Part shown: positions 38,156-47,842 of the stretch, piece by piece | Layout: each line of letters begins with the position of its first letter | Numbering within the stretch: the first letter of the stretch is position 1 | NCBI GenBank assembly: GCA_022969175.1 | Contig: JALJPB010000012.1 | Location: 1 to 64,000, forward strand | Source of the DNA: Colwellia sp. | Lineage (GTDB): Bacteria; Pseudomonadota; Gammaproteobacteria; Enterobacterales; Alteromonadaceae | Direction of reading: 5' to 3' | Length of the DNA stretch: 64,000 bases | The notes under the pieces: model-generated | The model's input: only the letters and a program-made list of their open reading frames with translations | The model's database searches: none | Told to the model about the DNA's origin: nothing | Made by a program: the position numbers and the translations under genes

Positions 38156-39892
38156 CTAATGAGCGTGTACTGCAGCAGTACCACCTGGTGTCCGCATATT
38201 CTCAACCATTTGTTGAATATGTGCAGGTGCAGGACCGGTAACTTTAAGTACTACAAAGGCAACAGTAAAGTTAACAATAGCGCCAACAACACCAAACGCA
38301 TTGGGTGATATACCGAAGAACCAGTTAGGACCCATATCACCTAAGAATGACGTGCCTTGAATAAACATTATGCCTTTATGTTGGAAAACGTAAAGCATAG
38401 TGATACCAATACCAGAACACATACCCGCAACCGCTGCGGTGCCACTCATGGTTTTAGAGAATATCCCCATCATTAATGCAGGGAAAATTGAGGACGCGGC
38501 TAAACCAAAGGCGAGCGCGACCGTTCCTGCGGCAAATCCCGGCGGATGTAACCCCAAGTACCCAGCAATAAGAATAGAAATGGTCATCACGATTCGACTC
38601 GACAGTAACTCATTTTTCTCACTTAAATCAGGCACTATTATCCCTTTCATTAAATCATGGGATATCGACGAGGATATGGCCAGTAACAAACCCGCGGCCG
38701 TTGACAGTGCGGCGGCTAAACCACCTGCAGCCACCAAAGCAATCACCCAATTAGGTAAATTAGCAATAGCGGGATTAGCCAATACCATAATATCGCGATC
38801 AATTTTCACCATTTCGTTGGTTGCTTTATCCGCAGAATATTGAATTTTTCCATCGCCATTTTTATCTTCAAATTTTAATAAACCGGTTTTTTCCCAGTCT
38901 TTAAACCATTGAGGACGCTCAGCATATTCCATATTTTGACCCGCTACTGGCTCAATAGTATTCATTAAGTTTAAACGAGCCATAGCACCAACCGCAGGAG
39001 CCACTGTGTACAACAAAGCAATAAACACTAACGCATAACCTGCAGAAGAACGTGCCGCTTTAGCTGATGGTACAGTAAAGAAACGCATAATTACATGAGG
39101 TAAACCCGCAGTGCCTATCATCAGTGACATAGTATAAGCGAACATATTCAACGTGCCGCCCATGTTGTCAGTGGTATACTCATTAAAGCCTAATTCAGTG
39201 ACTACAGCGTCTAACTTATCAAGTAAATAAACCCCGCTACCGTCAGCTAAGGTGCTACCCAAACCAAGTTGAGGAATAGGATTACCCGTTAACTGCAATG
39301 AAATAAATACAGCGGGAATGGTATAAGCAAAAATCAATACCACATATTGCGCAATTTGCGTATAAGTGATGCCTTTCATGCCACCAAGCACCGCATAAAC
39401 CCAAACAACTCCCATGCCTATGCCTAAACCTAGACCATAATCAACTTCTAAGAAGCGAGAAAAGGCAACACCTACCCCTTTCATTTGACCGATGATATAT
39501 GTTAATGAGGCAATAATTAAACAAACAACTGCAACAACACGAGCCGTTTTTGAATAATAACGATCAAAAATAAACTCAGGTACGGTAAATTTACCGTGTT
39601 TACGCATGTAAGGTGCAAGTAATAGCGCCAACAAAACATAGCCCCCGGTCCAGCCCATCAAAAATACTGAGCCGCCGTAACCTAAAAAGGCAATTAATCC
39701 CGCCATGGAAATAAATGACGCAGCACTCATCCAATCGGCACCAATCGCCATACCATTTTGCATCGGTGAAATATTACCACCGGCAACATAAAACTCACTG
39801 GTTGAACCTGCACGAGCCCACCAGGCAATAGCAAAATACATCGCAAAAGATCCAAAAACAGCGATGTAAGTATATAATTTTAACTCATCCAT
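38156..39892 (-). CDS. Sodium:solute symporter, ActP/VC_2705 type
   Basis: A 578-residue SSS-family symporter with about 13 spans (GADWMSAASFISMAGLIAFLGYGG is the diagnostic N-terminal segment). A hydrophilic loop carries an EF-hand-like DKNGDGKIQ sequence (about 340-350), a feature of this branch. It overlaps functionally with the small DUF4212 subunit encoded 3 bp upstream, and both are beside CrbS/CrbR, supporting acetate or another small organic acid as substrate. Differs from classical E. coli ActP, which lacks the small partner; the substrate is inferred. Confidence 0.88.
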   Translation of the reverse strand: MDELKLYTYIAVFGSFAMYFAIAWWARAGSTSEFYVAGGNISPMQNGMAIGADWMSAASFISMAGLIAFLGYGGSVFLMGWTGGYVLLALLLAPYMRKHGKFTVPEFIFDRYYSKTARVVAVVCLIIASLTYIIGQMKGVGVAFSRFLEVDYGLGLGIGMGVVWVYAVLGGMKGITYTQIAQYVVLIFAYTIPAVFISLQLTGNPIPQLGLGSTLADGSGVYLLDKLDAVVTELGFNEYTTDNMGGTLNMFAYTMSLMIGTAGLPHVIMRFFTVPSAKAARSSAGYALVFIALLYTVAPAVGAMARLNLMNTIEPVAGQNMEYAERPQWFKDWEKTGLLKFEDKNGDGKIQYSADKATNEMVKIDRDIMVLANPAIANLPNWVIALVAAGGLAAALSTAAGLLLAISSSISHDLMKGIIVPDLSEKNELLSSRIVMTISILIAGYLGLHPPGFAAGTVALAFGLAASSIFPALMMGIFSKTMSGTAAVAGMCSGIGITMLYVFQHKGIMFIQGTSFLGDMGPNWFFGISPNAFGVVGAIVNFTVAFVVLKVTGPAPAHIQQMVENMRTPGGTAAVHAH

Positions 39893-39895
39893 TAT

Positions 39896-40141
39896 TTAAT
39901 CCTCCACGTGATATTTTTCGTCTAAGGCGTTCATTTTTGAGCTATACCAAAAAATTAAACCGACAAATGTATAAATTGAACCTTGTTGAGCAAACCAGAA
40001 ACCTAGTTTGTAACCACCAAGGCGAATCGCGTTAAGCGGCTCTACCAACAATATGCCAAAGCCATATGATACGACAAACCATATAACGAGACATATTGCT
40101 ATTAAGCGCAGATTTTCCTGCCAATATGTTTTCTCTTTCAC
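39896..40141 (-). CDS. DUF4212 symporter small subunit
   Basis: An 81-residue protein with two membrane spans (about 11-33 and 45-65) and the hallmark N-terminus KEKTYWQENLRLI. These subunits are always paired with the large SSS protein, as here (3 bp between the genes). Translation starts at GTG with AGGAG six bases upstream. Confidence 0.88.
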   Translation of the reverse strand: MKEKTYWQENLRLIAICLVIWFVVSYGFGILLVEPLNAIRLGGYKLGFWFAQQGSIYTFVGLIFWYSSKMNALDEKYHVED

Positions 40142-40456
40142 AATATTCTCCTAAACCGAAAGCGTTTTTAATGTTTTTATACGCCTAAGATCTTATATTT
40201 ACAGTTGTAATAAAGTATTTATTGTTTAAGAAGAAGCTAGCTATAGATTTAATTTCAAACGCTCAAATAACGTTAAAATTAACATCGAGAACTGATTAAA
40301 ATAAATCCATAGTCAACTTATCCTAATGACCACACTAGCAAGCATCTTTTTTAACGGGTATTAAACTTTAGTCTAGATCTTTGTTTTTACCGTTGACTTG
40401 AAAGGGCGAACAACTCTAAATTAACCCACCTATAGTTTTGGCATAAGGCATTTCAT
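40142..40456. promoter_or_regulatory. Control region between the DUF4212-actP operon and truncated CNMP gene
   Basis: A 315-bp AT-rich divergent region. It holds the inverted motif TAAAC-TTTA-GTCTA (40362-40375), like the sites upstream of the porin. A plus-strand promoter candidate TTGACT (40393-40398) - 18 bp - TAAATT lies downstream, placing the motif near -60. On the minus strand no convincing promoter was found, though one must exist for actP. Confidence 0.45.
40362..40375. promoter_or_regulatory. Candidate CrbR-type inverted repeat (site A)
   Basis: TAAAC-TTTA-GTCTA, one mismatch from the TAGAC-N4-GTCTA core. It shares its sequence and spacing with the two sites ahead of the porin gene. 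The binding protein is inferred, not shown. Confidence 0.4.
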
Positions 40457-40762
40457 ATGGACGCTGATTTATCTGAAATCACCGCTTTTATACAAAAAAT
40501 CCCACCTTTTGATTTATTATCTCAGCAGGTAATTGATAAACTTGTCCGCGGAATTAGTATTTGTTATCTCAGGGCGGGAGAAAAACTACCGCCAAAAGGT
40601 AGCACTGAAGCCAAATTATATATCTTGCGCAAAGGAGCTCTTACTTATTTAGCCGCAGATAAAGAGATTATTGCTAAATATGGTGAAGGCGATGTCTGTA
40701 CGGTTTATTGCCATGACGGTCTCGACAACATTAACGAAACAACACTTAAAGCATTACTTTAA
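40457..40762 (+). pseudogene. Truncated DUF294/CBS nucleotidyltransferase-like protein (CNMP domain only)
   Basis: A 101-residue open frame matching only the N-terminal cyclic-nucleotide-binding-like domain of the ~600-residue proteins (CNMP-CBS-CBS-DUF294) typically encoded beside DUF4212-ActP symporters. The start (MDADLSEITAFIQKIPPFDLL) and the GEGDV turn are recognisable. It stops in the middle of the CNMP fold, and the following 343 bp show no CBS or nucleotidyltransferase sequence. It is probably a decaying remnant; a stand-alone short CNMP protein is the alternative. Confidence 0.7.
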
Positions 40763-41105
40763 AATTTAACATCATCTTTTATAATTTATTATCATCGTGA
40801 ATCATTGATTTTTATATCAATTATTTCTTCACCATCAAAAACGCATTTATTAAACTCAAACCTGGCCAGGACGAACCAATAAACTTTCCCTTTAAATCAA
40901 CGCTTTGCAGCACAAAATAATCAGACCATATTTTTTCGATTGAAAATCATTCACAAATGATAAAAATTGATAGCGTTGCAACTACAGGTTTTACTTTTTC
41001 TTGAACTATTTATTCTCCCAAAAAATAGGTACTTTAGTGCCACTAATAGTAATTAGTTAACAACTATCGGACAAAGATACTTAAGAAACAATCAAAGGAA
41101 TAGCC
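40763..41105. other. Non-coding spacer before the GntR gene
   Basis: 343 bp, AT-rich, no open frame of note. It probably holds the GntR promoter in its last ~100 bp, but no confident -35/-10 pair was identified. No remnant of the missing CBS/DUF294 part was recognised. Confidence 0.5.
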
Positions 41106-41753
41106 ATGTCATTACAAAGCCTTCTTCAATTTAAAACACTGACTGAACTTGTTTTAGAAAACCTGAGAGAGAAAATAGTTTCTGGTGGCTTTCCTTTAAA
41201 TGAACGAATTAAACAAGACACCTTAGCTAACGAATTCAAAGTAAGTGTTAATACCATTAGAGGGGTTTTACAAACACTGCAAGGTGAAGGACTGGTCACA
41301 ATTGATAAAAATAAAGGTGCAATGATCTCACAAATATCAAAAACACAAATTAATGAAATATTTTCATTAAAACTACTGATTGAAACCGAATTATTAGAAG
41401 ATTCGCTGCCACATATTTCTGGAGAAAAGTTAACTGAAGCAAAAGACATTATCAATCAACTTTGTCTTACCACATCAGCCAGTAATTGGTGTGAACTCAA
41501 TAGTCGTTATTATCACTGTTTGTATTCCGGAGCTCAACGTCCTCAAACTCAAGAAATACTCAAGGTATTATCAAGTAAAATTGAACCATACCGTCGACTT
41601 CACTTTATGAAAAATATTGATTCCAAACAAACATACGCTGGCTTAAGCAACCTTTTAGAACAATGTTTACAAAAGAAAACATCTAAAGCAGTTAACCTGT
41701 TAAAGCAACATATTAACTCATACCGTGATGAGATCAGCACAATAGTGTCTTAA
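41106..41753 (+). CDS. GntR-family regulator with FCD domain
   Basis: A 215-residue GntR regulator. The N-terminal winged HTH (residues 10-75: LVLENLREKIVSGGFPLNERI, LANEFKVSVNTIRGVLQTLQGEGLV) is followed by an all-helical FCD-type effector domain (about 85-210). These regulators usually respond to organic acids or sugars and repress adjacent catabolic genes. The next gene, a TonB-dependent receptor 745 bp downstream on the same strand, is a possible target. The ligand is unknown. Confidence 0.85.
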   Translation: MSLQSLLQFKTLTELVLENLREKIVSGGFPLNERIKQDTLANEFKVSVNTIRGVLQTLQGEGLVTIDKNKGAMISQISKTQINEIFSLKLLIETELLEDSLPHISGEKLTEAKDIINQLCLTTSASNWCELNSRYYHCLYSGAQRPQTQEILKVLSSKIEPYRRLHFMKNIDSKQTYAGLSNLLEQCLQKKTSKAVNLLKQHINSYRDEISTIVS

Positions 41754-42497
41754 CCGATCATAAAACCATCTTTAACACTGATTGCTATATCATTGCCATT
41801 GTTTGGCAAATGAATGCTACCCGAACTTATTCACCCGCTCTTTATCTAATCACGATGTGATATTCACCTACATCGTTCAACAATGTATAGCTTTATCCTT
41901 TATAACCACTATTAAGTTTTAAATAACACCAAATCAATGCCTGTTTTGTTAATATTTAGCTTTATTACCTATTCAACTAATACCGATAAGCAAACACTCT
42001 AATAGAGCTAATTATAACTATTTCTCTCACTTCAATTTCAGGCCAATTACATATATAAACTTTAATTTTCCCAACTTTGTTGACGTTTAAGTACAAAACT
42101 AATTTTTCTGCCAACTTTTTCGATAACTTATCCTCTTTTATCATCCTCATTACATCATCTTGAAAATCATCTGCCTTTATTAATTTAACCAATGACAAAA
42201 ATAAAACAGCAAATCATGTAGAGACTTAATACATTGATAGTTAATAACATAAAGACAAATACACTCAAGAAAAATTGCGAACATATATATCATCTCGACG
42301 AGAAACAGCCATTTTCCAGCTGTTTTACCTCATATTTTCTCTCAGCCAATGCTGAGGTATATTTTATACCGAAGATTGATTAACCATTATAAAAATCATC
42401 TGTACGTACTTTGAATGAGCCACTCAAGACTATATGTGTTGATGCACTCAAGAGTATAAGCAGTTAAAAATATGAAACAGTAAATCGGAGAATAAGA
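41754..42497. other. Long AT-rich intergenic region before the TonB-dependent receptor
   Basis: 744 bp with no convincing gene; one weak 73-codon frame on the minus strand (41977-42198) starts at TTG without a ribosome site. The last ~150 bp hold a small hairpin CTCAGC-CAAT-GCTGAG (42343-42358) and a 14-bp direct repeat (42421-42458). The receptor ribosome site is CGGAGAATAAG before ATG 42498. Confidence 0.6.
42421..42458. promoter_or_regulatory. Direct repeat upstream of the TonB-dependent receptor
   Basis: CACTCAAGACTATA (42421-42434) and CACTCAAGAGTATA (42445-42458) are 24 bp apart start to start, about two helical turns. The second has ACTC...GAGT dyad symmetry. They lie 40-77 bp upstream of the start codon, a suitable place for an operator of the GntR or propeller-type regulator. 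Confidence 0.5.
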
Positions 42498-45353
42498 ATG
42501 AAATTTAAGAACACCCCAGTTGCACTTGCGCTGTTTGCCGCATTATCAACATCGCATGTTTATGCTGAAGAAACTTTAGCAACAGAAAAAGCTGAAGAAG
42601 AAGTTGAACGTATTGTAGTGACAGGCTCACGCATTGCTCGGATAAATACCCATACCCCTTCTCCAATAGTATCTATTGATGCTGCAGCAATAAAGGGAAC
42701 TGGCGTTTTAAATATCAATGAACTGTTAACCCAGTTACCACAATTTGCTTTAGGTACCGATAGCTCTTCAGGCAATTCGAGCTTTGGAAATGCTGGGTTA
42801 AATACCGTTAATCTACGTAACTTAGGCGCAGACAGAACATTGATATTAGTAAACGGTCGCCGCATTGTTAGATCAACTTACGATGATGGTTTTATGACCT
42901 CTGATACTGGTTATATCCCTGTAGATTTACTTGAGAGAGTTGACATATTAACCGGCGGCGCGGCATCAACTTATGGTGCTGATGCTGTAGCTGGTGTAGT
43001 CAATTTTGTGATGAAAAAAGAATATGAGGGCACCCGAGTATCGGCACAATACGGAAAGTCTGATATTGGCGATGGTGAAGAAACTTCTATAACACTTACT
43101 TCAGGTCATAATTTTAATAATGATAAAGGCAATATTGTTTTTTCTTTAGATTATTATGATGCGGGAAGCGCTAGCTTAATGGACCGTCCTGGATCAGGTG
43201 AACAAACGGCTTGGTTAAATAATCCATTAAATACTGGCGAACCTGATGACGGTCAACCATCAAGAATTGCTGGATATAATTTAGCTTGGCCAGACTATAA
43301 TGTTTATGGACAAATGGCGGGCATTGAGGATGCTAATGGTATAATCAATTATTACAATGTTACAGGCAACCAGTCGGCATACATGTATAACGATAATGAT
43401 TTCCGCTCTCCTTATTATGTTCAAGAAGGCGAAAATGCCGAAGGTTGGAATATAAATCGCTATAACAAAGTTCAAAGCCCTTATGAAAGAGCTACTTTTT
43501 ATACTTTATTTAACTATGAGCTTAGTGATGAACTACAACTTACTGCGGACCTACGTTACTCAAAAATTACGAGCCAAAACCAAATATCCCCTGTTTATAA
43601 CTACTGGATTGGTGAGGTAAATGATAGTTGGTTTGATCAAAGTATTGAACGCCCTGCGCATATTGCCGAATTATTAGATCAAAGCGACGGTTGGTTTTAT
43701 TCATCCATTGGCTTAAATGAACTTGGCCCACGAACTAGTGACGTTGAGCGTGAACTTTTTGCATTTTCAAGCAGTTTAGCCGGTGAGTTTTCTAACGGCT
43801 GGTTATGGGACGCTTACATCTCTAGCGGTAAAACAAAGCATGATACAGTATTATCAAACCGCACCAATCAAAATAGATTCAGTAACAGCCACGACTCAAT
43901 CACCAATGATAATGGCGACTATTGTGGTGTTGATGTATTTGATTGTCCAAGCAGCCATCCATTAATCCCAATGACTCAAGAAGCACTCGATTACATCACT
44001 TTAGATCCATACGGTAGTCAAATAACCTCTGAACAGAACGTTTTTTCTGCTGCCGTTTCTGGCGATATTTTAGAATTACCTCACGGTGAATTAATGTTCG
44101 CCGCAGGTATCGATGTACGTCGTGAATCAATAGAGATGGAGGTTGACGATACTTGGCAAAGTGGCCTTGGCGGCAATATGAAACAGCCGTGGGATGCTGC
44201 TAAAACCGTTCAAGAAGTTTTTCTAGAATTAGAAGCTCCAATATTAGCTGATATCTTCTTAATTGATGAGTTAGTTTTAAACGTTGCTGGCCGTATGTCT
44301 ACTTACACTTATGCGGGCACTAACAACACTTGGAAACTTGGAGCTACTTGGAGCATTATCGAGGGTTTAGCCATGCGCTCAACTTATGCCCATACTGCAC
44401 GAGCACCTCAACTAAGTGAACAATTTTCAGCAGTACGAACAGGGTTTTCTAACGGCAAAGAAGACCCATGTGACAGTGTAGAAATCCTTGGTGCTTCTGC
44501 AGAAAATAAAGAACAAATTATTGCTAATTGTCAATCATGGGGTATTGCAGATCCTGTAAACTTCGACTCACAAGCAAAACTAAATGGTGGCGTTGATGTT
44601 ACTACAACCGGTAACATCAACTTACAACCAGAAAAAGCGGATACGCTAACAGTTGGTATAGTTTATACACCAAGTTTTATCGATAATCTTTCTTTAACTA
44701 TTGATTATTATGATATTGATATAACAGATGTTATGGGCGGTTCTGGCATCCAAAATACGCTAGATAAATGTGCTAGGGAGGAAGATGTTACTAATAGTAT
44801 ATATTGTCCACTAGTCGTTCGAGGTAGCGATGGTAATGTCCTTGATGTTTTAAACACTACAGTAAACCAAGCCTATACAAACATTAAAGGGGTCGATTTT
44901 GAAGCCTCTTATTTACTAAGTCTAAATGAATATGGTCAAATTGATTTTTCTTTTAATGCGACAAAACTTCTAGACTCTAGCTATAGCGATAGTGATGAAG
45001 ACGAAATTCATGATGTTACAGGTATCGGCTATAACAATGTTGAGCTTAAAGCTCGCTTTGTGATGAATTATTCATATGAAGATCTTACAGCAAACTGGAC
45101 AACAAACTATGCTGAAGGTTTTCAAGTTAGTGAATATGGCACTTATGAATTATACGACAAGCCATTTGCACCACATTCGATTATGCATAATGCCCGCGTT
45201 AGTTATACTTTGAATGATAATGCCAATATTTATTTAGGCATTAATAATGTTTTTGACAAATCTTATTACAACCATCCATCGACATCATATGGCCGTAGCC
45301 AATATGACTCTATGGGGCGTTACTTTTATACAGGTTTCTCGTATGAGTTTTAA
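42498..45353 (+). CDS. TonB-dependent outer-membrane receptor
   Basis: A 951-residue receptor. It has a signal peptide (1-23, ending SHVYA), a TonB-box-like EEEVERIVVTGSRI at 31-46, a plug domain (about 45-170, with LRNLGADRTLILVNGRRIV and GGAASTYGADAVAGVVNFV), and a 22-stranded barrel ending in Phe (YFYTGFSYEF). This subtype, common in Alteromonadales, imports oligosaccharides, peptides or other large nutrients rather than siderophores. No Fur box is upstream, consistent with a non-iron substrate. It lies between a GntR regulator and a propeller-type regulator, suggesting a nutrient-responsive uptake locus. Confidence 0.9.
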   Translation: MKFKNTPVALALFAALSTSHVYAEETLATEKAEEEVERIVVTGSRIARINTHTPSPIVSIDAAAIKGTGVLNINELLTQLPQFALGTDSSSGNSSFGNAGLNTVNLRNLGADRTLILVNGRRIVRSTYDDGFMTSDTGYIPVDLLERVDILTGGAASTYGADAVAGVVNFVMKKEYEGTRVSAQYGKSDIGDGEETSITLTSGHNFNNDKGNIVFSLDYYDAGSASLMDRPGSGEQTAWLNNPLNTGEPDDGQPSRIAGYNLAWPDYNVYGQMAGIEDANGIINYYNVTGNQSAYMYNDNDFRSPYYVQEGENAEGWNINRYNKVQSPYERATFYTLFNYELSDELQLTADLRYSKITSQNQISPVYNYWIGEVNDSWFDQSIERPAHIAELLDQSDGWFYSSIGLNELGPRTSDVERELFAFSSSLAGEFSNGWLWDAYISSGKTKHDTVLSNRTNQNRFSNSHDSITNDNGDYCGVDVFDCPSSHPLIPMTQEALDYITLDPYGSQITSEQNVFSAAVSGDILELPHGELMFAAGIDVRRESIEMEVDDTWQSGLGGNMKQPWDAAKTVQEVFLELEAPILADIFLIDELVLNVAGRMSTYTYAGTNNTWKLGATWSIIEGLAMRSTYAHTARAPQLSEQFSAVRTGFSNGKEDPCDSVEILGASAENKEQIIANCQSWGIADPVNFDSQAKLNGGVDVTTTGNINLQPEKADTLTVGIVYTPSFIDNLSLTIDYYDIDITDVMGGSGIQNTLDKCAREEDVTNSIYCPLVVRGSDGNVLDVLNTTVNQAYTNIKGVDFEASYLLSLNEYGQIDFSFNATKLLDSSYSDSDEDEIHDVTGIGYNNVELKARFVMNYSYEDLTANWTTNYAEGFQVSEYGTYELYDKPFAPHSIMHNARVSYTLNDNANIYLGINNVFDKSYYNHPSTSYGRSQYDSMGRYFYTGFSYEF

Positions 45354-45385
45354 GCTTAGCCACTTGGTTTAATTGGCTTTATGTA

Positions 45386-45419
45386 AAAACACAAGCGTTC
45401 AACTGCTTGTGTTTTTTTA
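45386..45419 (+). terminator. Terminator of the TonB-dependent receptor gene
   Basis: The stem AAACACAAGC/GCTTGTGTTT with an 8-nt loop is followed by a T7 tract, 33 bp after the stop codon. Confidence 0.9.
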
Positions 45420-45542
45420 CTTAAAAGTAATTTTAAAAAAAATCAACCATACTAGGATGTATTGACTTTAGCTGACCAAAATGTGACGGTGACTTTAAGT
45501 AATAAATGACCGTTAAACAATTATAAGAAATAATTACTCACT

Positions 45543-47732
45543 ATGATCGATATCCAACAACCCTTCAAACTTGCCAACATCACCATCACTCCGACGACAG
45601 ATGAGCTAAGTTTTGATGGTAAAACTATTGAAATAAAATCGATGGCAATGAAGGTCATTTGTTATTTTGCCATTCACAAAGATGAAATTATTAGCCGAGA
45701 CAGTTTACGTGAGAACGTATGGCAAAACTCTACCGCCTCAAATCATACCATCAACAACCATATTTACAGCTTACGCCAAACCTTGGCAAAATTAGACCCT
45801 GATACTAAGTTCTTTCATACGGTAACAGGCAGTAAAAGTGGCTACCGCCTAGTGGCTGCTATTACCCAGGAATCAGCATTATCCTCGCCTAGCTCAGCAG
45901 TGCTAGCGTCAACAAGCATTTCAGCGAATGCTACAGTCGAAGCAATCACTAATCAGCAAATACAAGCCGTCTCTCCCATCAGTGGAGTTTCGTTTCAAAA
46001 ATCTCAGAAAGTAGTTTATTTAAAAACAATTATTTTAACGGTACTTTTATTTGTGTTATCGGTGAGCATATATTTCTTTTCTGCTGACAAACAATACAAC
46101 CACATCACACCTTTAAGTCAACAGCCGGGTCGAGAACAAAGCCCAGCCATCAGCCAAGATGGCCAAATTATAATTTACGCCAACCGGGTAAGTAGAGGTG
46201 AGACTTGGGAGCTATATGCCAGCAAAATGCAACTCCCTTTACAACCAATAAAAATATTTACCACTAGTGGCAATAGAGACAATTTTGTCAGTATTTCTCC
46301 CAATAAAAAATATATTGCTTTTCTTCGGTACGCTAAAGGCGAAACAGGTATATACATTGCAGATTTTAATTCTCAACGTTTAACTGCCCGTAATGAAAAA
46401 CTATTGATTCCGCTTAATGCTGCCAATTTATCACCTGCAATCAGTTGGTTAAGTAACAGTCAGTTTTTTTACACCGCCACTGAAGCAGTATCAGCACCAC
46501 TTAAAGTGTATTTGTATGATTTGGCACTTGACCGTTCAGAACAAATTAGCGCTCCGGCTTTAAATACCTTCGGCGATATGTCAGTCGTGGTTTCACCCAA
46601 TAACAAATTGTTAGCGATTATGAGATCTGACAATTTTGATGGTCATCAATTATATTTATATGACTTAGCCAGTAAAAACCTGATTAAAACTGAGGTTAAA
46701 AGCACCGAAGTCAGGTTAAACATTAGCTTTAGTGACGACTCTAAACAAGTCTTTTATGTTGATCAACAAGGCTTTTTATCAAGCTACTCCATTGAGGCTC
46801 AAGTAATAAAGCAAATATCTCAACAACAATATATAGGCTACTGGCCATTAAAAGTACCGAATAAAAATCAATTTATTATGCAACAAGACTGGGGACTTTC
46901 TTCCCTCACTACCCAAATAATTAAAATCAATAACCCACAAACAGGCGGCGACGGTACAAGTGAAACCATAGTAAGCAATGGCTTATCAATAAGATCAATA
47001 GCTGGTATTGATAACGGGCTCATCTTTGCTTCAATAAAAGCCAACCAGCAGCTCGAATTATGGAAATACCAAAATGGTAAAACCAATAAACTTGAAGAGT
47101 TTAATGAAAAAGCACAATACCGCTACCCGCTAAGTTTAAGTTGGTTAAAAGGCTCAAATAAAGCGTTATTATCTATCAATAAAAGCTGTAGAATAATAGA
47201 TATCATCACAGGTAAAGACACTCCTTTGTGTCCAGATAATGAAAACTTATACGCCGGTAATTTCTCTTATGATGGCCAACATATATACTTAGCAGGCTTT
47301 GATAATAATGGTGATAAAGCTGTAAAAATTGGTATTAGTGGCTTTCCATTAACTCCATTAAAACAATTAAAGTCCGCAAACTCAATTCAACAAGACGCCC
47401 ATGGAAATTTCTATTATAGCCAGGAGCCTAATTATGATATTTATTTTTACCAGTCTTCAACGGGTGAAAATAGAAAAATTATAGAACGCACTTATATCAA
47501 CAATCGATACTCTGTAAACGACTTTGTCACCACTGAAAAGGGTATTTATTTTATGGATCGAGTAAGAGTAGGCAGCAATGCGATTTATTATTATAACTTT
47601 TCAGATCAAAAAACCAGTTATCTTATCAAGAGTCATGATAACTACCCCAATATTGTTTTAAGTGAAGATGAACAGTTCATTTATTTAATTAAATCATTTG
47701 ATAATGACAGTAAATTATTACTTGTTGAGTGA
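45543..47732 (+). CDS. Membrane-anchored winged-helix regulator with TolB-like propeller
   Basis: A 729-residue protein of the same architecture as that at 1580-3715. A winged HTH at 10-108 (SRDSLRENVWQNSTASNHTINNHIYSLRQTLAKL) is followed by a Ser/Ala-rich linker, a membrane span at about 159-179 (TIILTVLLFVLSVSIYFF), and a ~540-residue periplasmic PD40/TolB-type propeller (SPAISQDGQIIIYAN, SPNKKYIAFLR, SEDEQFIYLIK). It follows the TonB-dependent receptor by 190 bp and probably regulates it or senses the same substrate; this is inferred from position. Confidence 0.82.
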   Translation: MIDIQQPFKLANITITPTTDELSFDGKTIEIKSMAMKVICYFAIHKDEIISRDSLRENVWQNSTASNHTINNHIYSLRQTLAKLDPDTKFFHTVTGSKSGYRLVAAITQESALSSPSSAVLASTSISANATVEAITNQQIQAVSPISGVSFQKSQKVVYLKTIILTVLLFVLSVSIYFFSADKQYNHITPLSQQPGREQSPAISQDGQIIIYANRVSRGETWELYASKMQLPLQPIKIFTTSGNRDNFVSISPNKKYIAFLRYAKGETGIYIADFNSQRLTARNEKLLIPLNAANLSPAISWLSNSQFFYTATEAVSAPLKVYLYDLALDRSEQISAPALNTFGDMSVVVSPNNKLLAIMRSDNFDGHQLYLYDLASKNLIKTEVKSTEVRLNISFSDDSKQVFYVDQQGFLSSYSIEAQVIKQISQQQYIGYWPLKVPNKNQFIMQQDWGLSSLTTQIIKINNPQTGGDGTSETIVSNGLSIRSIAGIDNGLIFASIKANQQLELWKYQNGKTNKLEEFNEKAQYRYPLSLSWLKGSNKALLSINKSCRIIDIITGKDTPLCPDNENLYAGNFSYDGQHIYLAGFDNNGDKAVKIGISGFPLTPLKQLKSANSIQQDAHGNFYYSQEPNYDIYFYQSSTGENRKIIERTYINNRYSVNDFVTTEKGIYFMDRVRVGSNAIYYYNFSDQKTSYLIKSHDNYPNIVLSEDEQFIYLIKSFDNDSKLLLVE

Positions 47733-47784
47733 TTCTCTAAATAGTTGCTGAAATTAAGATAATATCTATGAAAAGTAATAAATG

Positions 47785-47814
47785 TTAAAAGCCATAAAAA
47801 ATCATGGCTTTTAA
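47785..47814. terminator. Bidirectional terminator hairpin
   Basis: A perfect 11-bp stem TTAAAAGCCAT/ATGGCTTTTAA with an 8-nt loop lies between the convergent propeller regulator and YdcH-like genes. T-rich flanks are weak. Confidence 0.7.
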
Positions 47815-47842
47815 AGTAAAAACATTTCGATAAGTGAAGCTG

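Noticed and set aside
41977-42198. 73-codon minus-strand open frame in the 744-bp gap before the TonB receptor
   Set aside because: TTG start, no ribosome site, no recognised family. The N-terminal half looks helical and protein-like, so a degenerate small gene remains possible.
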